Assembly: GCA_004764695.1 (NCBI GenBank)
Contig: SMSO01000037.1
Coordinates: forward strand, 3,284,337 to 3,348,336
Length of the DNA stretch: 64,000 nucleotides
DNA from: Schizochytrium sp. TIO01
Lineage: Eukaryota; Sar; Bigyra; Thraustochytrida; Thraustochytriidae
Direction: 5' to 3'
Below are positions 11,801 through 21,019 of the stretch, piece after piece (position 1 is the stretch's first letter; every line of letters starts with the position of its first letter). The notes under the pieces were generated by a model, which worked only from the letters and a program-made list of their open reading frames with translations, made no database searches and was not told where the DNA came from. A program made the translations under genes and the position numbers.

Positions 11801-11994
11801 TTTCCACAACATGTCTTATCTTTCTTCCTAAGATGTACTTTTGTATTCATGGACCACCGGACTCAACAGGTGTTGGAGCGACTACACTCACCAAGAAAAC
11901 TAAATCAGGGCCCAACGCAACCAGTTCTGTTCAAACTACTTCTGAAGTACAAAAGACTACTACGGTTGCGCCGAGTGATCTTGATAATGCGTAG
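8830..11994 (+). CDS. Class C GPCR with four Cache-like modules and an EGF-like knot (receptor 1)
   Basis: A 1054-residue single-exon receptor. A signal peptide (about 1-24) leads into a ~650-residue ectodomain of four repeats, each opening with a Cys pair followed by a long helix: C42/C49, C201/C209, C365/C373 and C511/C519. Repeats close with a Gly-Gly-Gly-Trp/Phe strand and a Gly-Tyr/Phe strand (GGGGWATYDW...YMVGSGF; GGGWLSLPG...YYLFNGY), the pattern of single Cache sensor domains. A six-Cys EGF-like segment (about 678-725, with CPDNSYC and CTCGFYY) precedes the helices. The seven-helix part (about 745-1005) has class C marks: IVKASQP before TM2, the TM3 Cys (WACMAQPW) and its ECL2 partner (DPINGSC), KLQRVARVF after TM3, FAETKYLSLAM into TM6 and FLPKMYF in TM7. 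The short tail is Ser/Thr-rich. It probably senses a small extracellular metabolite. Cache + EGF + class C is the layout of animal GPR158/GPR179, with one Cache there. The ligand is unknown. Confidence 0.88.
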   Translation: MTKGYCKLAFLICLQASFLHFISGTRPARLLDDGTAPNFPACSASYSTQCSFNNAHRIVDALAVDLENDAVSVLANVNDKVYNPTDSYYFSPFVFESTGMTCVANGRNTSFNGMTIEEIAFELNIVTRQRTQNQTLSSEIAAAANPSSDGWFEFIFTSEDRLTEPIAHFGYASQATYSGATYIVFVSFAKRTLPRLDVDLCPNGVNRLCSITNVRSLIGTVLTRAMSVQTGEHLREIWAEVSYPIDTSFRDATWYLFAYELDFPQRVLGHKNLNYVGMTHFNLTYSVQPDVTKANGTELHFIMANAALGGGGWATYDWMIGDQSTLIQKVSFLTGFELFGTKYMVGSGFNHVRDASVEATRCTTCSASLNEPCSIGNVKSLQAHAHVELLTNVPVDEIFDSLANSGEYSMDGGFGIALIRYDQFVQIDTLEPSSNTLEDVFIARGVDTSDVDAVHEMLKTKANTGGGWLSLPGANDSEEFVMLINKINKANQTYYLFNGYKNARAAVNATCSTASNGPCSEDNAKAIVGQVSTSMYIAISNGNLQSVFEEINTGQNASFLAGVNFYTIVLDDDFNLVAFGDPEVSEGWDFSEVQSYLTFVQQQQFVSSLGNEFLTELRKAAFEVGGGFTTVSWNNAQDGTIETRIVFVNAVKVPTTGGSETSYYVMSMFTEAPEAPLCSSLSESDSCPDNSYCVLDETSIPRCTCGFYYEASFQYINSSCTDTLTHETTMTCVVDTLKAGVETVKSIGIALGSINYILAIVCITWTIFMRRHVIVKASQPAVLVLVAVGTLISSTTIFFIVRDDSIGPPAGDGSNDIANWACMAQPWFYGLGFSITYCSMIVKLQRVARVFKGAAQMKRKLKGVSLKVTMGYLAGLLAIEAVVLLVWTMSDPLKFVRPDDDPINGSCKSPTASNFVIVMALYHLGLLFYGAYLSYKCRKMNGVFAETKYLSLAMISNLQVLLLALPVILLTAGDTETSTFIRAIAVFLNDFSTTCLIFLPKMYFCIHGPPDSTGVGATTLTKKTKSGPNATSSVQTTSEVQKTTTVAPSDLDNA

Positions 11995-14014
11995 GTCTAA
12001 ATACTGTAAACAATATAATCAGATACGAGGATCATTCTAAGTCTTGCGCACTGTCTGAAGCCAAGGTCTCTTCGACTCATCTGTGCTTCATAATTGATTG
12101 TGTGTTTTTTATTCGAACTAGCGCGGCATATATCATTCTTACTGTTCCTTCTTACTTTAGTCAATGCCATTTCAGCTTAATGTTCTATGCGTTATCTGTA
12201 CGTTTTTCTCTTTCACTTTCTTTCTTTGTGTTTCCTAATAGGTCTTCTATATGTAATAAAAGTTGATTATAAAATGGTTCTAAGAAATCTTATGTTGGAT
12301 TGTTAAGATAGCGTCTCAGAGTCAAAAGAATCAAGAGAGCAAGAAGAGACTGAAGTGATTACCACAAAGAATTAGCCCTGTTTATGGTATAACCATATCG
12401 ACGGTGGTAGTAAGATAAACTCTTTACTATGACACGACGGTTTTGGAACAACTAAGCATAGTAGTCAGAATAAACCCTGCACCTTAGATGGTTGTTGAAC
12501 GTTTTTGGGGGGGGGTTAAACAAATATTTTTTTGGCTGCAATTGGAGGACTCTTTCGCCATGACTTTGCCTTGAAGTTGTGTCGCTTTGCAATCACAACG
12601 GATGAGCTGTATTCAGCTTATCAAATAGTATAGTTCATCGGACGCTACATTCTACATACATTCTTTATGAGCTCCTGAACATTAAGAAAGTCTTCAATTT
12701 GACCCTTCAACAACTCAGAGTATGTTCTTTGAAGCACATCTTTAGTACTCAATACCATTTAGTACAACCCACGCATGGTGTAACGGTACTTTGTTTAACC
12801 TTGGCGGCTCTTCTCACTCTCATCAATTTTTATGACTATTATACGAAAGAAAGAAGTTCGTATAGAATTTAAGTTATTGATCTACTCGTTCGACAAAACT
12901 GAGATGTTGACGGAGGAAGACGATGTAAAGCTCGGGGCTTGGTCTTATACGCTTCGTAACAGACTCGTTCCAACCTTGCTACAATAACAACCAGACCCGC
13001 GAATAAAGATTCCTAAGTTGGTAGGTGTAAAGAATACAAGATGAGGCTTGGTGGATTTTAACGGATAGGGCTGCTTCTGCTAGTGGCGAAAACGAGTGTC
13101 CACACAACCCATGTAGTACCAAGTCTTGGAGGCGGATCAGTCTCAATAGAAGCCCATGCTGAAATTGTTTTGTTAATTACACATGATTTGAGTGGACCTT
13201 TGCCGAGTGACTATGATAGAAACTATTAAAATAAAAATTGAAATAAAGAAATAAAATAGAAGGACGGGGAGATTTTGCGGATTGAAAAATGTGGAAATAG
13301 AACGATGGTTTCACAAAGTAGGTTGGAAGCATGTACGACGCCATCGAGGGTATGGAACTGAGGCAAACGCCACAGGCTTGTGGCCGTTGTCCCATATAGC
13401 TAGAGATGTCGCGAGCGATAGTTTCGGCTATTGAGTAAGCTGAAGGACCGTGAAAGAATTCGTTACAGAGGCGCAATATCTTATAGATCCAAGTTGTTCG
13501 CCAGTACTAAAAGTGTTTAACTACAGCAGTTGTTGAACAACAGTTTCAATATGGGCGACACCCGCATCGTCGTCGTTAAATGATTGCCCAAAAGAGGAAC
13601 AGAGCAAGAGGCCGCTCGATCTGTCATTTTTTCCGTCAGAGGTTTTGTTGTAGAAGTTTATCGCTGGGGTAGTATGATGTCGAGATTTTTGCCCTACTTC
13701 AACGGGGCAGAAATTACTCAAATTGGTGGAGTTTAGAATAAAATGAATGAATTGTGGCAACGATCTACTTTTGGAACGTGCCTAATTACTAAAAACCAAC
13801 AAAGTTCCCCACACAACCTTTATTGGAGTTTTTAAAATATTAGTGTTCATATGTAATCATTCAATCGTGCTTCTCTTTTAGGCTCAACCCTCCAATAAAA
13901 CTTCATAAATGAAAACCAGTAATAAGAAAACTTTAATGTCTTTTGATTTGAAGAAGATTAAATACGCTGCGTAAGAGAGCAATTCTCAAATTCCAAAGTT
14001 GGCTCGATTTTAAA
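11995..14014. other. Intergenic spacer between the paired receptors, 2.0 kb
   Basis: AT-rich, with a G9 run near 12508 and short A/T tracts. No coding-like frame and no receptor remnant is visible. It must contain the receptor 1 terminator and the receptor 2 promoter, so the two paralogs are probably transcribed separately. Confidence 0.65.
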
Positions 14015-17000
14015 ATGAGGTATCTGTACCGTTCGGTCTTTGCTTTTCTCACGATAAGTAGTGTTATCTGGCATACCTGTGGAGAGCGCCCCGTTCGATT
14101 GCTGGATTCTGGAGATCAGCCAATCTATCCCGGTTGCTCAGCAAGTTATGCCTTGCAATGCTCATTCAATAGCGTCCATCGACTTGTTGATACAGTGGGG
14201 AACGAATTAAGAGATTCTGCAAATGTTTCAGCTGTTTTAGAAGCTATAAATGATGGTGAAAGGAACTTGGCAGATACTAGTGGCTTTGTTCCGTATGTGC
14301 TGGAGACTTCCGGCATGACTTGTTTAGCAAATGGGAGGAATACATCCTACAACGGAGCAACTATGGCCACTATTGCAGAACAACTATCTATCGCCACTCT
14401 TCAAGATGATTTAGATGATCTAATTTTTGACGCCGCCCAAGAATCTGCAGATGGGTGGTTCAGCTTTATTTTTACATCAGTTGATTTACCGTCTTCCCCT
14501 ATTGCTCATCATGGGTATGCCTTGCAAGTTAATACTACAGAAGGAAGTTACATTGTTCTTGCATCATTTGCTAAGCGACAGCTCCCACGTGAAATTTCAG
14601 ATGTTTGCACAGTTGAGGTGAACCGTCTTTGTGCAATTACTAATGCAAGATCGTTTATTGGAGCTGCTTTGTCTCGTGCTTTTGACATCAAAGATCAGGA
14701 ACAACTTACCCAATTTCTTAATGAGATATCATATCCAATTGATACTACTTTTGCTGAGGGTGAATGGGAAATGGACGCTTGGGAAGTTGATGCGCCTCGA
14801 CGTCTGCTAGCATCTTTAAATCACTTTCTCATTGGACTTACTCACTACCAGCTAACATACTTGTTCGACCAGGACAAATCGAACGGCACGGCTATGCATC
14901 TCGAAATGCGAAAGGTTGTGCTTGAGGGAGGTGGATGGTCAGGTTATAATTTTGTCGACTCTGAAGGGAATGAGGCGCATAAAATCACATTAATTTCAGG
15001 TTTCCAACTCTTTGATGTCAACTATCTCATTAGCGTAGGCTTTACGCATTCACGAGACGACGTAGCTGAAGCGGCACTCTGTGAACTCTGTTCGGCCAGA
15101 AAAAATGCCCCTTGCTCAATATACAACACCATGACTCTACTAGCACACGCTCATGTAGAGCTGTTGAGAACTGCATCTTTCGAATCCATTCTTGAAAACT
15201 TGCGAACAAAAAGTGAATTTTATATGGATGGAGGATTCGGTGTTGCTCTCATAGATTATGATCAAAATGTAGTGATCGACACACTTAATTCCACAAATGG
15301 CTCAATATGTAGTATTGAAGATAGTTTTGCTGCACGGCATGTTCGTACTACTTTAATCAATCAAACACATTCGCTTCTTATTGAAGCTGCGAACGCTGGA
15401 GTAGACTGGATCGCGCTTCCAGGGACTGAGGGCTACGCAGATTTTATAGTCTTAGTATCAAAAATCATTCGAGACGAAAGAAGCTTTTACCTGTTCGGTG
15501 GGTTTGCGAATGAACAGGCGGAAACTAAGATGCCCTGTTCAGCCGAATATGATGATGCCTGTTCAGACAACAACGTTAGAGCTCTTGTCGGAAACCTTGC
15601 TACAGATATGCTTCTTGCGCGTTCTGAGGACGATCTGCAGGCTATTTTTGACGAGATTAACCAGGGTGGGGGCTTTGAAGCCACGTATCAAGTGAATCCA
15701 AATTTTTATCCTATTGTCCTTGACGAGGACTTCAACATGGTTGCATACGGTGATAAAGAAACCCGGGGTGATTGGAATATGGATGATCCTAGTTCGTTCC
15801 TCGCCTTTGTCAATCAGGAACTCTCAATATCTTCTCTTGGGGAAGAATTTCTTAGTGAGATCCGAAATGCAGCATTGCAGGTAGGCGGAGGGTATGTAAA
15901 CTCCACATGGATTAACGCGGTTGAAGGTACTACTGAAGTCCGAAACATCTTCTGTTTTGCGGTAAGATTTCAAACGTCAACTGGTGCGTATAAAGCTTAC
16001 TTCGTGCTTAGTATGTTCATAAAGAATCCTGAAGCCCCTGTTTGCATGATGGGTGGAGATTCCGATTGCCCTTCAAACGCCTACTGTGTTTCTGGAGACC
16101 ATGGTATAAAGCGCTGCGAATGTAGCTTTTACTATGATTCCAGCTATGAAGTAGTTGACACGAATACATGTAGTGAGTCTTTGACGAGGAATACATCTAT
16201 GTCATGTTTTGTTGATGAGTCAAAATCTGGAATGAAAACGGTGAAGTTGATTGGTTTTGGACTAAGTATCATCAATTACTCACTTGCTGGTATCTGCATC
16301 ATTTGGACTTTCATCATGCGTCGCCATGCAATTGTCAAAGCATCACAGCCACAATTACTCGTGTTAGTTGCAATCGGAACCTTAGTATCGACAACAGCAA
16401 TCATTTACCTCATAACGGATGACAGTGAAGGCCAGCGTGCAGGAGATGGGTTGAATGAAGCTGCGAACTGGGCATGTATGGCTCAGCCTTGGTTCTACGG
16501 TCTTGGTTTCGCAATAACATATTGCTCAATGATTGTGAAATTGCAGAGGATTTCAAGGGTCTTTAAAAGCGCCGCACAAATGAAACGGAAAGTCAAAGGT
16601 GTTTCTCTGAAAATAACCTTGGTATATTTGATTGCACTTTTAGCTGTCGAAGCCTCCGTCCTCATCGCTTGGACCGCCCTTGACCCTCTAAAGTTTGTAC
16701 GACCAGATGAGGATCCTATTAATGGATCATGCCAGAGTGACCTTGCATCAAATTTTGTGATTACAATAGCAGTTTATCACTTGGCCCTCCTCATTTACGG
16801 TGCTTATCTAAGTTATAAATGTCGCAAGGTAAATGGCGTTTTCGCTGAATCGAAGTATCTAAGTCTTGCAATGATCAGCAACTTACAAGTGCTGCTGCTA
16901 GCATTGCCTGTAACGGTGCTGACAGCTGATGATACTGAAACATCCATGTTTATTCGCTCGATAGCAGTATTCTTGAATGACTTTTCGACAACCTCGCTAA

Positions 17001-17191
17001 TCTTTCTCCCTAAAATGTACTTTTGTATTTATGGACCTCCAGAATCCTCTGGAATTGGAACCAACGTGATTGGGAAACGAAACAAAGCCTATACAACGAC
17101 CAGTCAGGTTAGTACTGCAGAAGCAGGGCCATCCACAGTTCATCCCACAAATTCTTCGATTGTTGTTTCATCTTACCATAGCGCAAAATAA
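14015..17191 (+). CDS. Class C GPCR with four Cache-like modules and an EGF-like knot (receptor 2, tandem paralog)
   Basis: A 1058-residue paralog of the gene 2 kb upstream, colinear over its whole length. A signal peptide (about 1-23) is followed by four Cys-paired Cache-like repeats: near C41, near 199 (CTVEVNRLC), near 356 (CELCSARKNAPC) and C508 (CSAEYDDAC). An EGF-like segment follows near 677 (CPSNAYC, CECSFYY). The seven-helix domain (about 745-1010) keeps WACMAQPWFYGLGF, DPINGSC, FAESKYLSLAMISNLQVLL and FLPKMYF. The helical half is more conserved between the paralogs than the ectodomain, and the tails differ, as expected if ligand or regulation has diverged. In this copy Cache 1 has FDAAQESADGWFSFIF and Cache 4 has VGGGYVNSTW. 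No intron is needed. The class C call is firm. The Cache call rests on pattern and on the GPR158 parallel. Confidence 0.88.
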   Translation: MRYLYRSVFAFLTISSVIWHTCGERPVRLLDSGDQPIYPGCSASYALQCSFNSVHRLVDTVGNELRDSANVSAVLEAINDGERNLADTSGFVPYVLETSGMTCLANGRNTSYNGATMATIAEQLSIATLQDDLDDLIFDAAQESADGWFSFIFTSVDLPSSPIAHHGYALQVNTTEGSYIVLASFAKRQLPREISDVCTVEVNRLCAITNARSFIGAALSRAFDIKDQEQLTQFLNEISYPIDTTFAEGEWEMDAWEVDAPRRLLASLNHFLIGLTHYQLTYLFDQDKSNGTAMHLEMRKVVLEGGGWSGYNFVDSEGNEAHKITLISGFQLFDVNYLISVGFTHSRDDVAEAALCELCSARKNAPCSIYNTMTLLAHAHVELLRTASFESILENLRTKSEFYMDGGFGVALIDYDQNVVIDTLNSTNGSICSIEDSFAARHVRTTLINQTHSLLIEAANAGVDWIALPGTEGYADFIVLVSKIIRDERSFYLFGGFANEQAETKMPCSAEYDDACSDNNVRALVGNLATDMLLARSEDDLQAIFDEINQGGGFEATYQVNPNFYPIVLDEDFNMVAYGDKETRGDWNMDDPSSFLAFVNQELSISSLGEEFLSEIRNAALQVGGGYVNSTWINAVEGTTEVRNIFCFAVRFQTSTGAYKAYFVLSMFIKNPEAPVCMMGGDSDCPSNAYCVSGDHGIKRCECSFYYDSSYEVVDTNTCSESLTRNTSMSCFVDESKSGMKTVKLIGFGLSIINYSLAGICIIWTFIMRRHAIVKASQPQLLVLVAIGTLVSTTAIIYLITDDSEGQRAGDGLNEAANWACMAQPWFYGLGFAITYCSMIVKLQRISRVFKSAAQMKRKVKGVSLKITLVYLIALLAVEASVLIAWTALDPLKFVRPDEDPINGSCQSDLASNFVITIAVYHLALLIYGAYLSYKCRKVNGVFAESKYLSLAMISNLQVLLLALPVTVLTADDTETSMFIRSIAVFLNDFSTTSLIFLPKMYFCIYGPPESSGIGTNVIGKRNKAYTTTSQVSTAEAGPSTVHPTNSSIVVSSYHSAK

Positions 17192-19330
17192 TCTATGCGT
17201 GTACTATTTGTGTGGTATTGCCCAACTTATGTTCTAGCCATGATATAAGATTAAAAAATATAAGCCAATTTGTGTACGCCATAAGCAGCATATTGGACAG
17301 CGTTTCATCCTGCGCTCTAAGAATGTAGCAAGCTTTTTCAAACTTCCCGTCGTCGTATTTCTGGTAATTGACTTGTGGGAAGATCACCATAAGTCACTCA
17401 GGCGCCCTTGAGGGCTTGTTTTCATTAATCGCGATGCAAGCAGAACCCCTCACTATCTGCAGTGCTAAAAGCGTTTTCCTAACATTCAGAAGGCACTATT
17501 CAAAAGATTATGCTTGCGGGTTCTGCTAGAGAGAAACAAAGTTTAAGAATTCATTTTCTTCCCTCTTGCCAAAACTTTCTTATGTTTACTTTACACTAAG
17601 AGAGTTGAGATATATTCCTTATTCATACCACTTTTATTTTTATCTATAGTCTCAAGACTCTTCTCATTCTCATCAAGGGGAGAGGGTGGCTGTTAAAAGA
17701 TGTGCTCACGAGTATCGAAAGTCGTTGTTATATAAAATTCATACTACTCATGGCAGTCTGTTTCCTTAAAACTTGCTCTTCTTAAAAATGTCTAATTATA
17801 CAGGAAATCTATAGTTTTTTTAGTTTTTTTTAGTTTTTTTAGTTTTTAGTTTTTTTCAGTAAAAGTATAATTTATCGTAGATTTGCCTGATGGAAGGCCA
17901 ATTGAGCGCTTGGCGACGACTGCGGCCAACGTACTAGTACCATACCGCACCAGATCGCCGCAGTTCATATGGGACCGAAGCAAATTTAGCTGGTGGTAAG
18001 GGAATGATAATAGCCTGCACATTCTCCTAATTAGGCTGCAAAAACAAAATACGGCTTCTATATTGATTGATATTTTAAATGCAGTGCTGCTGGGTCTCTT
18101 CATTCAGTCATTTCAGAGTCTCTTGCGACGACTGCATTTGCCGCGAAATGACAAAAGGTTTGCAAAGGAGAGAAATCCGCACTTTTCTTGACAATTCATG
18201 GCTCTAGGGCTTTAGTAGCTATACCTCTGTTTGATCATCTTGATATCTCTCCATATGTAAGAAAGGTCAATCTGCATTCGGCGGTGGCGGTTCTAAAGAA
18301 TTGTCATGCGCAATAAACGTCCTCATCTTCCTTCAACAAATAGCTGCGCCACAATCAATTTCTCGGCTTTAATCATTTTTCGCATGCTCCCAGCAGCGTC
18401 TGCGCGTTGCTCAACAACTCTTTGCATTGATAGAGTCCCCTTCAATAGCATAGTTTCTTTTAGCTTCTATTAATGAGCAGAGGCAATTTCAATTTTTTTG
18501 TTTGCTATTAGATACAAATTAGATTACTGCTTTTACCAGGACAAATTTTTTAGAAGGATGCGAGCAGGGTTGGAATTTCCATGAATTGTTTTGACTAACC
18601 TGTGTCCCACGGAAAGAATTGCAAACCACTAGATACTTGCAACATTTTTTAAAGGACGGTTAATGGTAAATCACGGCTCAGTTGCGCAGAACTATCGAGC
18701 CCTGTACAAAAGAAAGCCAGTATATTTTTCGGGCTGACAGTGCAGAAGTCTGAAACCTTCAAATAGTTAAGTACAAGATGTAGATGGTGTGCCTGGAAGT
18801 AATCGAATCCCACAAAACTCTCAGCGCTACATTAAGTCAGCGAAAATTGTCTTCTCTTCAGGACAGGCAGATGGAACGGTTAAGATTAATGAATTTCGAA
18901 GTTCAAATAATCTTTGCAGGGGTTTAGATGCGTACTGATATACAGTTGCAATCACTTGCGACTGATTGCTTACAAGAGAGTAAATGAATGAGTCCTATGA
19001 TGTAAGAGAAAAGAAAAAACTTGCTGCAGAATACCCGAATACATCGAGAACTCATGATTACAATTTAACAAGTATTTCTGAAAATAAGTTTGGCTTTCCT
19101 TTCTAGGATGCATTCATGAATGCACAATGTATCGAGATGATATAAATTTGAAATTATCCAGTACGGTAAATATCGTGGTCCAGATTGACAGATCGTAAGC
19201 GATAAGTTTTGTGGGATGGAGTGTCTTGATAAATCTGCCTTGGCACCTGAAAAATGGTTTGCATTTTCTTCATGTATATGTGTTCTTCTTTGTAGGCATG
19301 GTACAACTTGCAATGCAATAGGATGTTTCT
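17192..19330. other. Intergenic region, 2.1 kb
   Basis: AT-rich spacer between receptor 2 and the TMEM216-like gene, two genes facing each other. It holds a T-rich tandem tract at 17813-17857. No coding-like frame over about 85 codons and no RNA gene was recognised. Confidence 0.65.
17813..17857. repeat. AG(T)n tandem tract
   Basis: Five imperfect units of AG followed by 5-8 T residues. A simple repeat with no evident function. Confidence 0.85.
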
Positions 19331-19750
19331 TTACAATTTCGCAGACCGAATAAATGTCAATGATGTGAAGATCATAAGAATAACTTCTACGGCAACGAAT
19401 GCCATTCCCATGGCATTTAATATCCGGTCCATCCTAAGTACGTATGTTTGTAATTGGAAATAGAACAAATGGATAAGTAAAACTCCAACCGACAGCACGA
19501 AGGACCAAACAAAAGGAGAAGCTTCTTCAGTTTTGTTTCCTTTGGAAGCCTGAAAAACCCGGGCTTTTTCGAGCGCTGCATATATAACTAAAAAAACAAC
19601 CTCCATACCCAAGACGCCATTTGGATAGAGGAAATTGTCGGCTTTGTATGCAAAACTCAAGGCCTCAAGGATTATAAAAAGTACAGCAAATGATCCATTG
19701 AAGAAAAGGAGGATTTGAAGAGGCAATGAAGATAGAATTTGGTCACCCAT
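19331..19750 (-). CDS. TMEM216: TMEM216-like ciliary transition-zone membrane protein
   Basis: A 139-residue four-helix protein; the ATG is at 19750 (a TTG extends the frame nine codons further). The order of features matches the TMEM17/TMEM216 family: an LPLQILLFFNG opening helix, then LEALSFAYK, a YPNGVLGMEVVFLVIY helix, an LEKARVFQASKGNKTE loop, a third helix and QLQTYVLRMDRILNAMG leading into the last helix. TMEM216 is part of the MKS/B9 complex at the ciliary transition zone, which gates entry of membrane proteins into the cilium. Length equals the family norm (about 140-150). The LQTYVLR and RVFQASKGN segments favour TMEM216 over TMEM17. It implies the organism builds a cilium or flagellum. 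Its neighbours give no functional link. Confidence 0.85.
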   Translation of the reverse strand: MGDQILSSLPLQILLFFNGSFAVLFIILEALSFAYKADNFLYPNGVLGMEVVFLVIYAALEKARVFQASKGNKTEEASPFVWSFVLSVGVLLIHLFYFQLQTYVLRMDRILNAMGMAFVAVEVILMIFTSLTFIRSAKL

Positions 19751-21019
19751 CCTTTGATATATCTCAAATTGGTACAAACAGTAACAAGCGTTTACACCTG
19801 AAGTATATCCTGCTGCTTGATATCAACACTAAAGAATCCTGCGCGACAGTATTCTACTGCAAATGATTCTAGCTTCTACTCACAACTGGGGGAAGGGTCT
19901 TTGTTGTTGTTGCTCCAGTCTTCGTTTCTCCAAAAAGGCAAGGTAAGATCAAGCAGAAATTCTTCCCGAGAACCAGCTGTGCTGTCGTCTCCTTGGGCTT
20001 TGCGCTATCTTCAGCCAGCTCAATACGACACAGAGAGATCGTATTCTCCTTGCTAGCCCGCTGAGGGTTTCTGGGCTTGCCCTTCTCGCTGGCAGAGCAA
20101 ACGTTTGCAAAGCTAGTACCCGAAGACAGATTGAAAACGGCAGGGCTTAACGGCCCTTTAATAATGGCGGTATTTCTTTTTTCTTTTCTTTTCTTTTTCT
20201 CTTTCTTTTTGTTTCCACACTGTGTCTGTATGTATAACAATAAGGAGATGAAGGCCTATCATAGATAACAAACATCGATTCCAATCCACTATGGCCCTGG
20301 CTAACCCCCTTAGTCTCAGTTTAAAGAGCATTCTATTTGCGAAAGGGGCATTCGTGCGACCTCTCTTTTGTTCCGCTTACCTGGATTTATAAAAATGTGT
20401 CACTGGCACAACAGAACAGATGTCGCGATTAAGAGATAGCATTGTTGTATTTTTGTGTTCGAGCTTTATTTCCAGAGTAGAAGACTAGAATTTCGTCCAT
20501 TCTAACTAGTTGACGCCAATTAAAGCCGAAATAAATCATAGGTAAATCACAAAATTGAAAAGAAGGAGAGACTAAAAAAAGCCATAGCTTCTCCGTGAAT
20601 TAAAAATTTGTTGAAGAGAAATAGCAAGTATGAAGTGGAGGGCACAACTTAACGCAAGCATACCAATAAGCAGGCAGACTTTACGAAAATCACATTGATT
20701 AGTTGAGAGATAAGGCTAGAAGATAGATTGTTCCTGTGAAGTATGAATCTCAACGTAGCAAAAATATACTAAAATTGAAGCCTTGAATCCCGTTTTCTGA
20801 GACGTTATAGCGATAAATAAGCAATTTTTGAATCCGGACATAAAGCGCTAGTTTATGATATATTAGGATTAAAATCGAATGTAAGAATTCATGAATATAT
20901 AGTCGCATAGAACGAAAGAAACTTTGGGCTGGTTTTGATGTGCCAAATCTCTTAGGATCGAGGTCCGTGACGAGGACTCCTTTCAACAACAACAACATAC
21001 AGCATCACTTTCAGTGGAT
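19751..21019. other. Intergenic region, 1.3 kb
   Basis: Lies between two minus-strand genes. A moderately GC-rich part (about 19880-20150) has open frames on both strands but no family pattern. A T/C-rich tract sits at about 20172-20210. This presumably holds the TMEM216 promoter and the 3' UTR of the hydrolase gene. Confidence 0.55.

Noticed and set aside
18790-18825. B-box-like AATCGAATCCC
   Set aside because: No matching A box or acceptor stem upstream.
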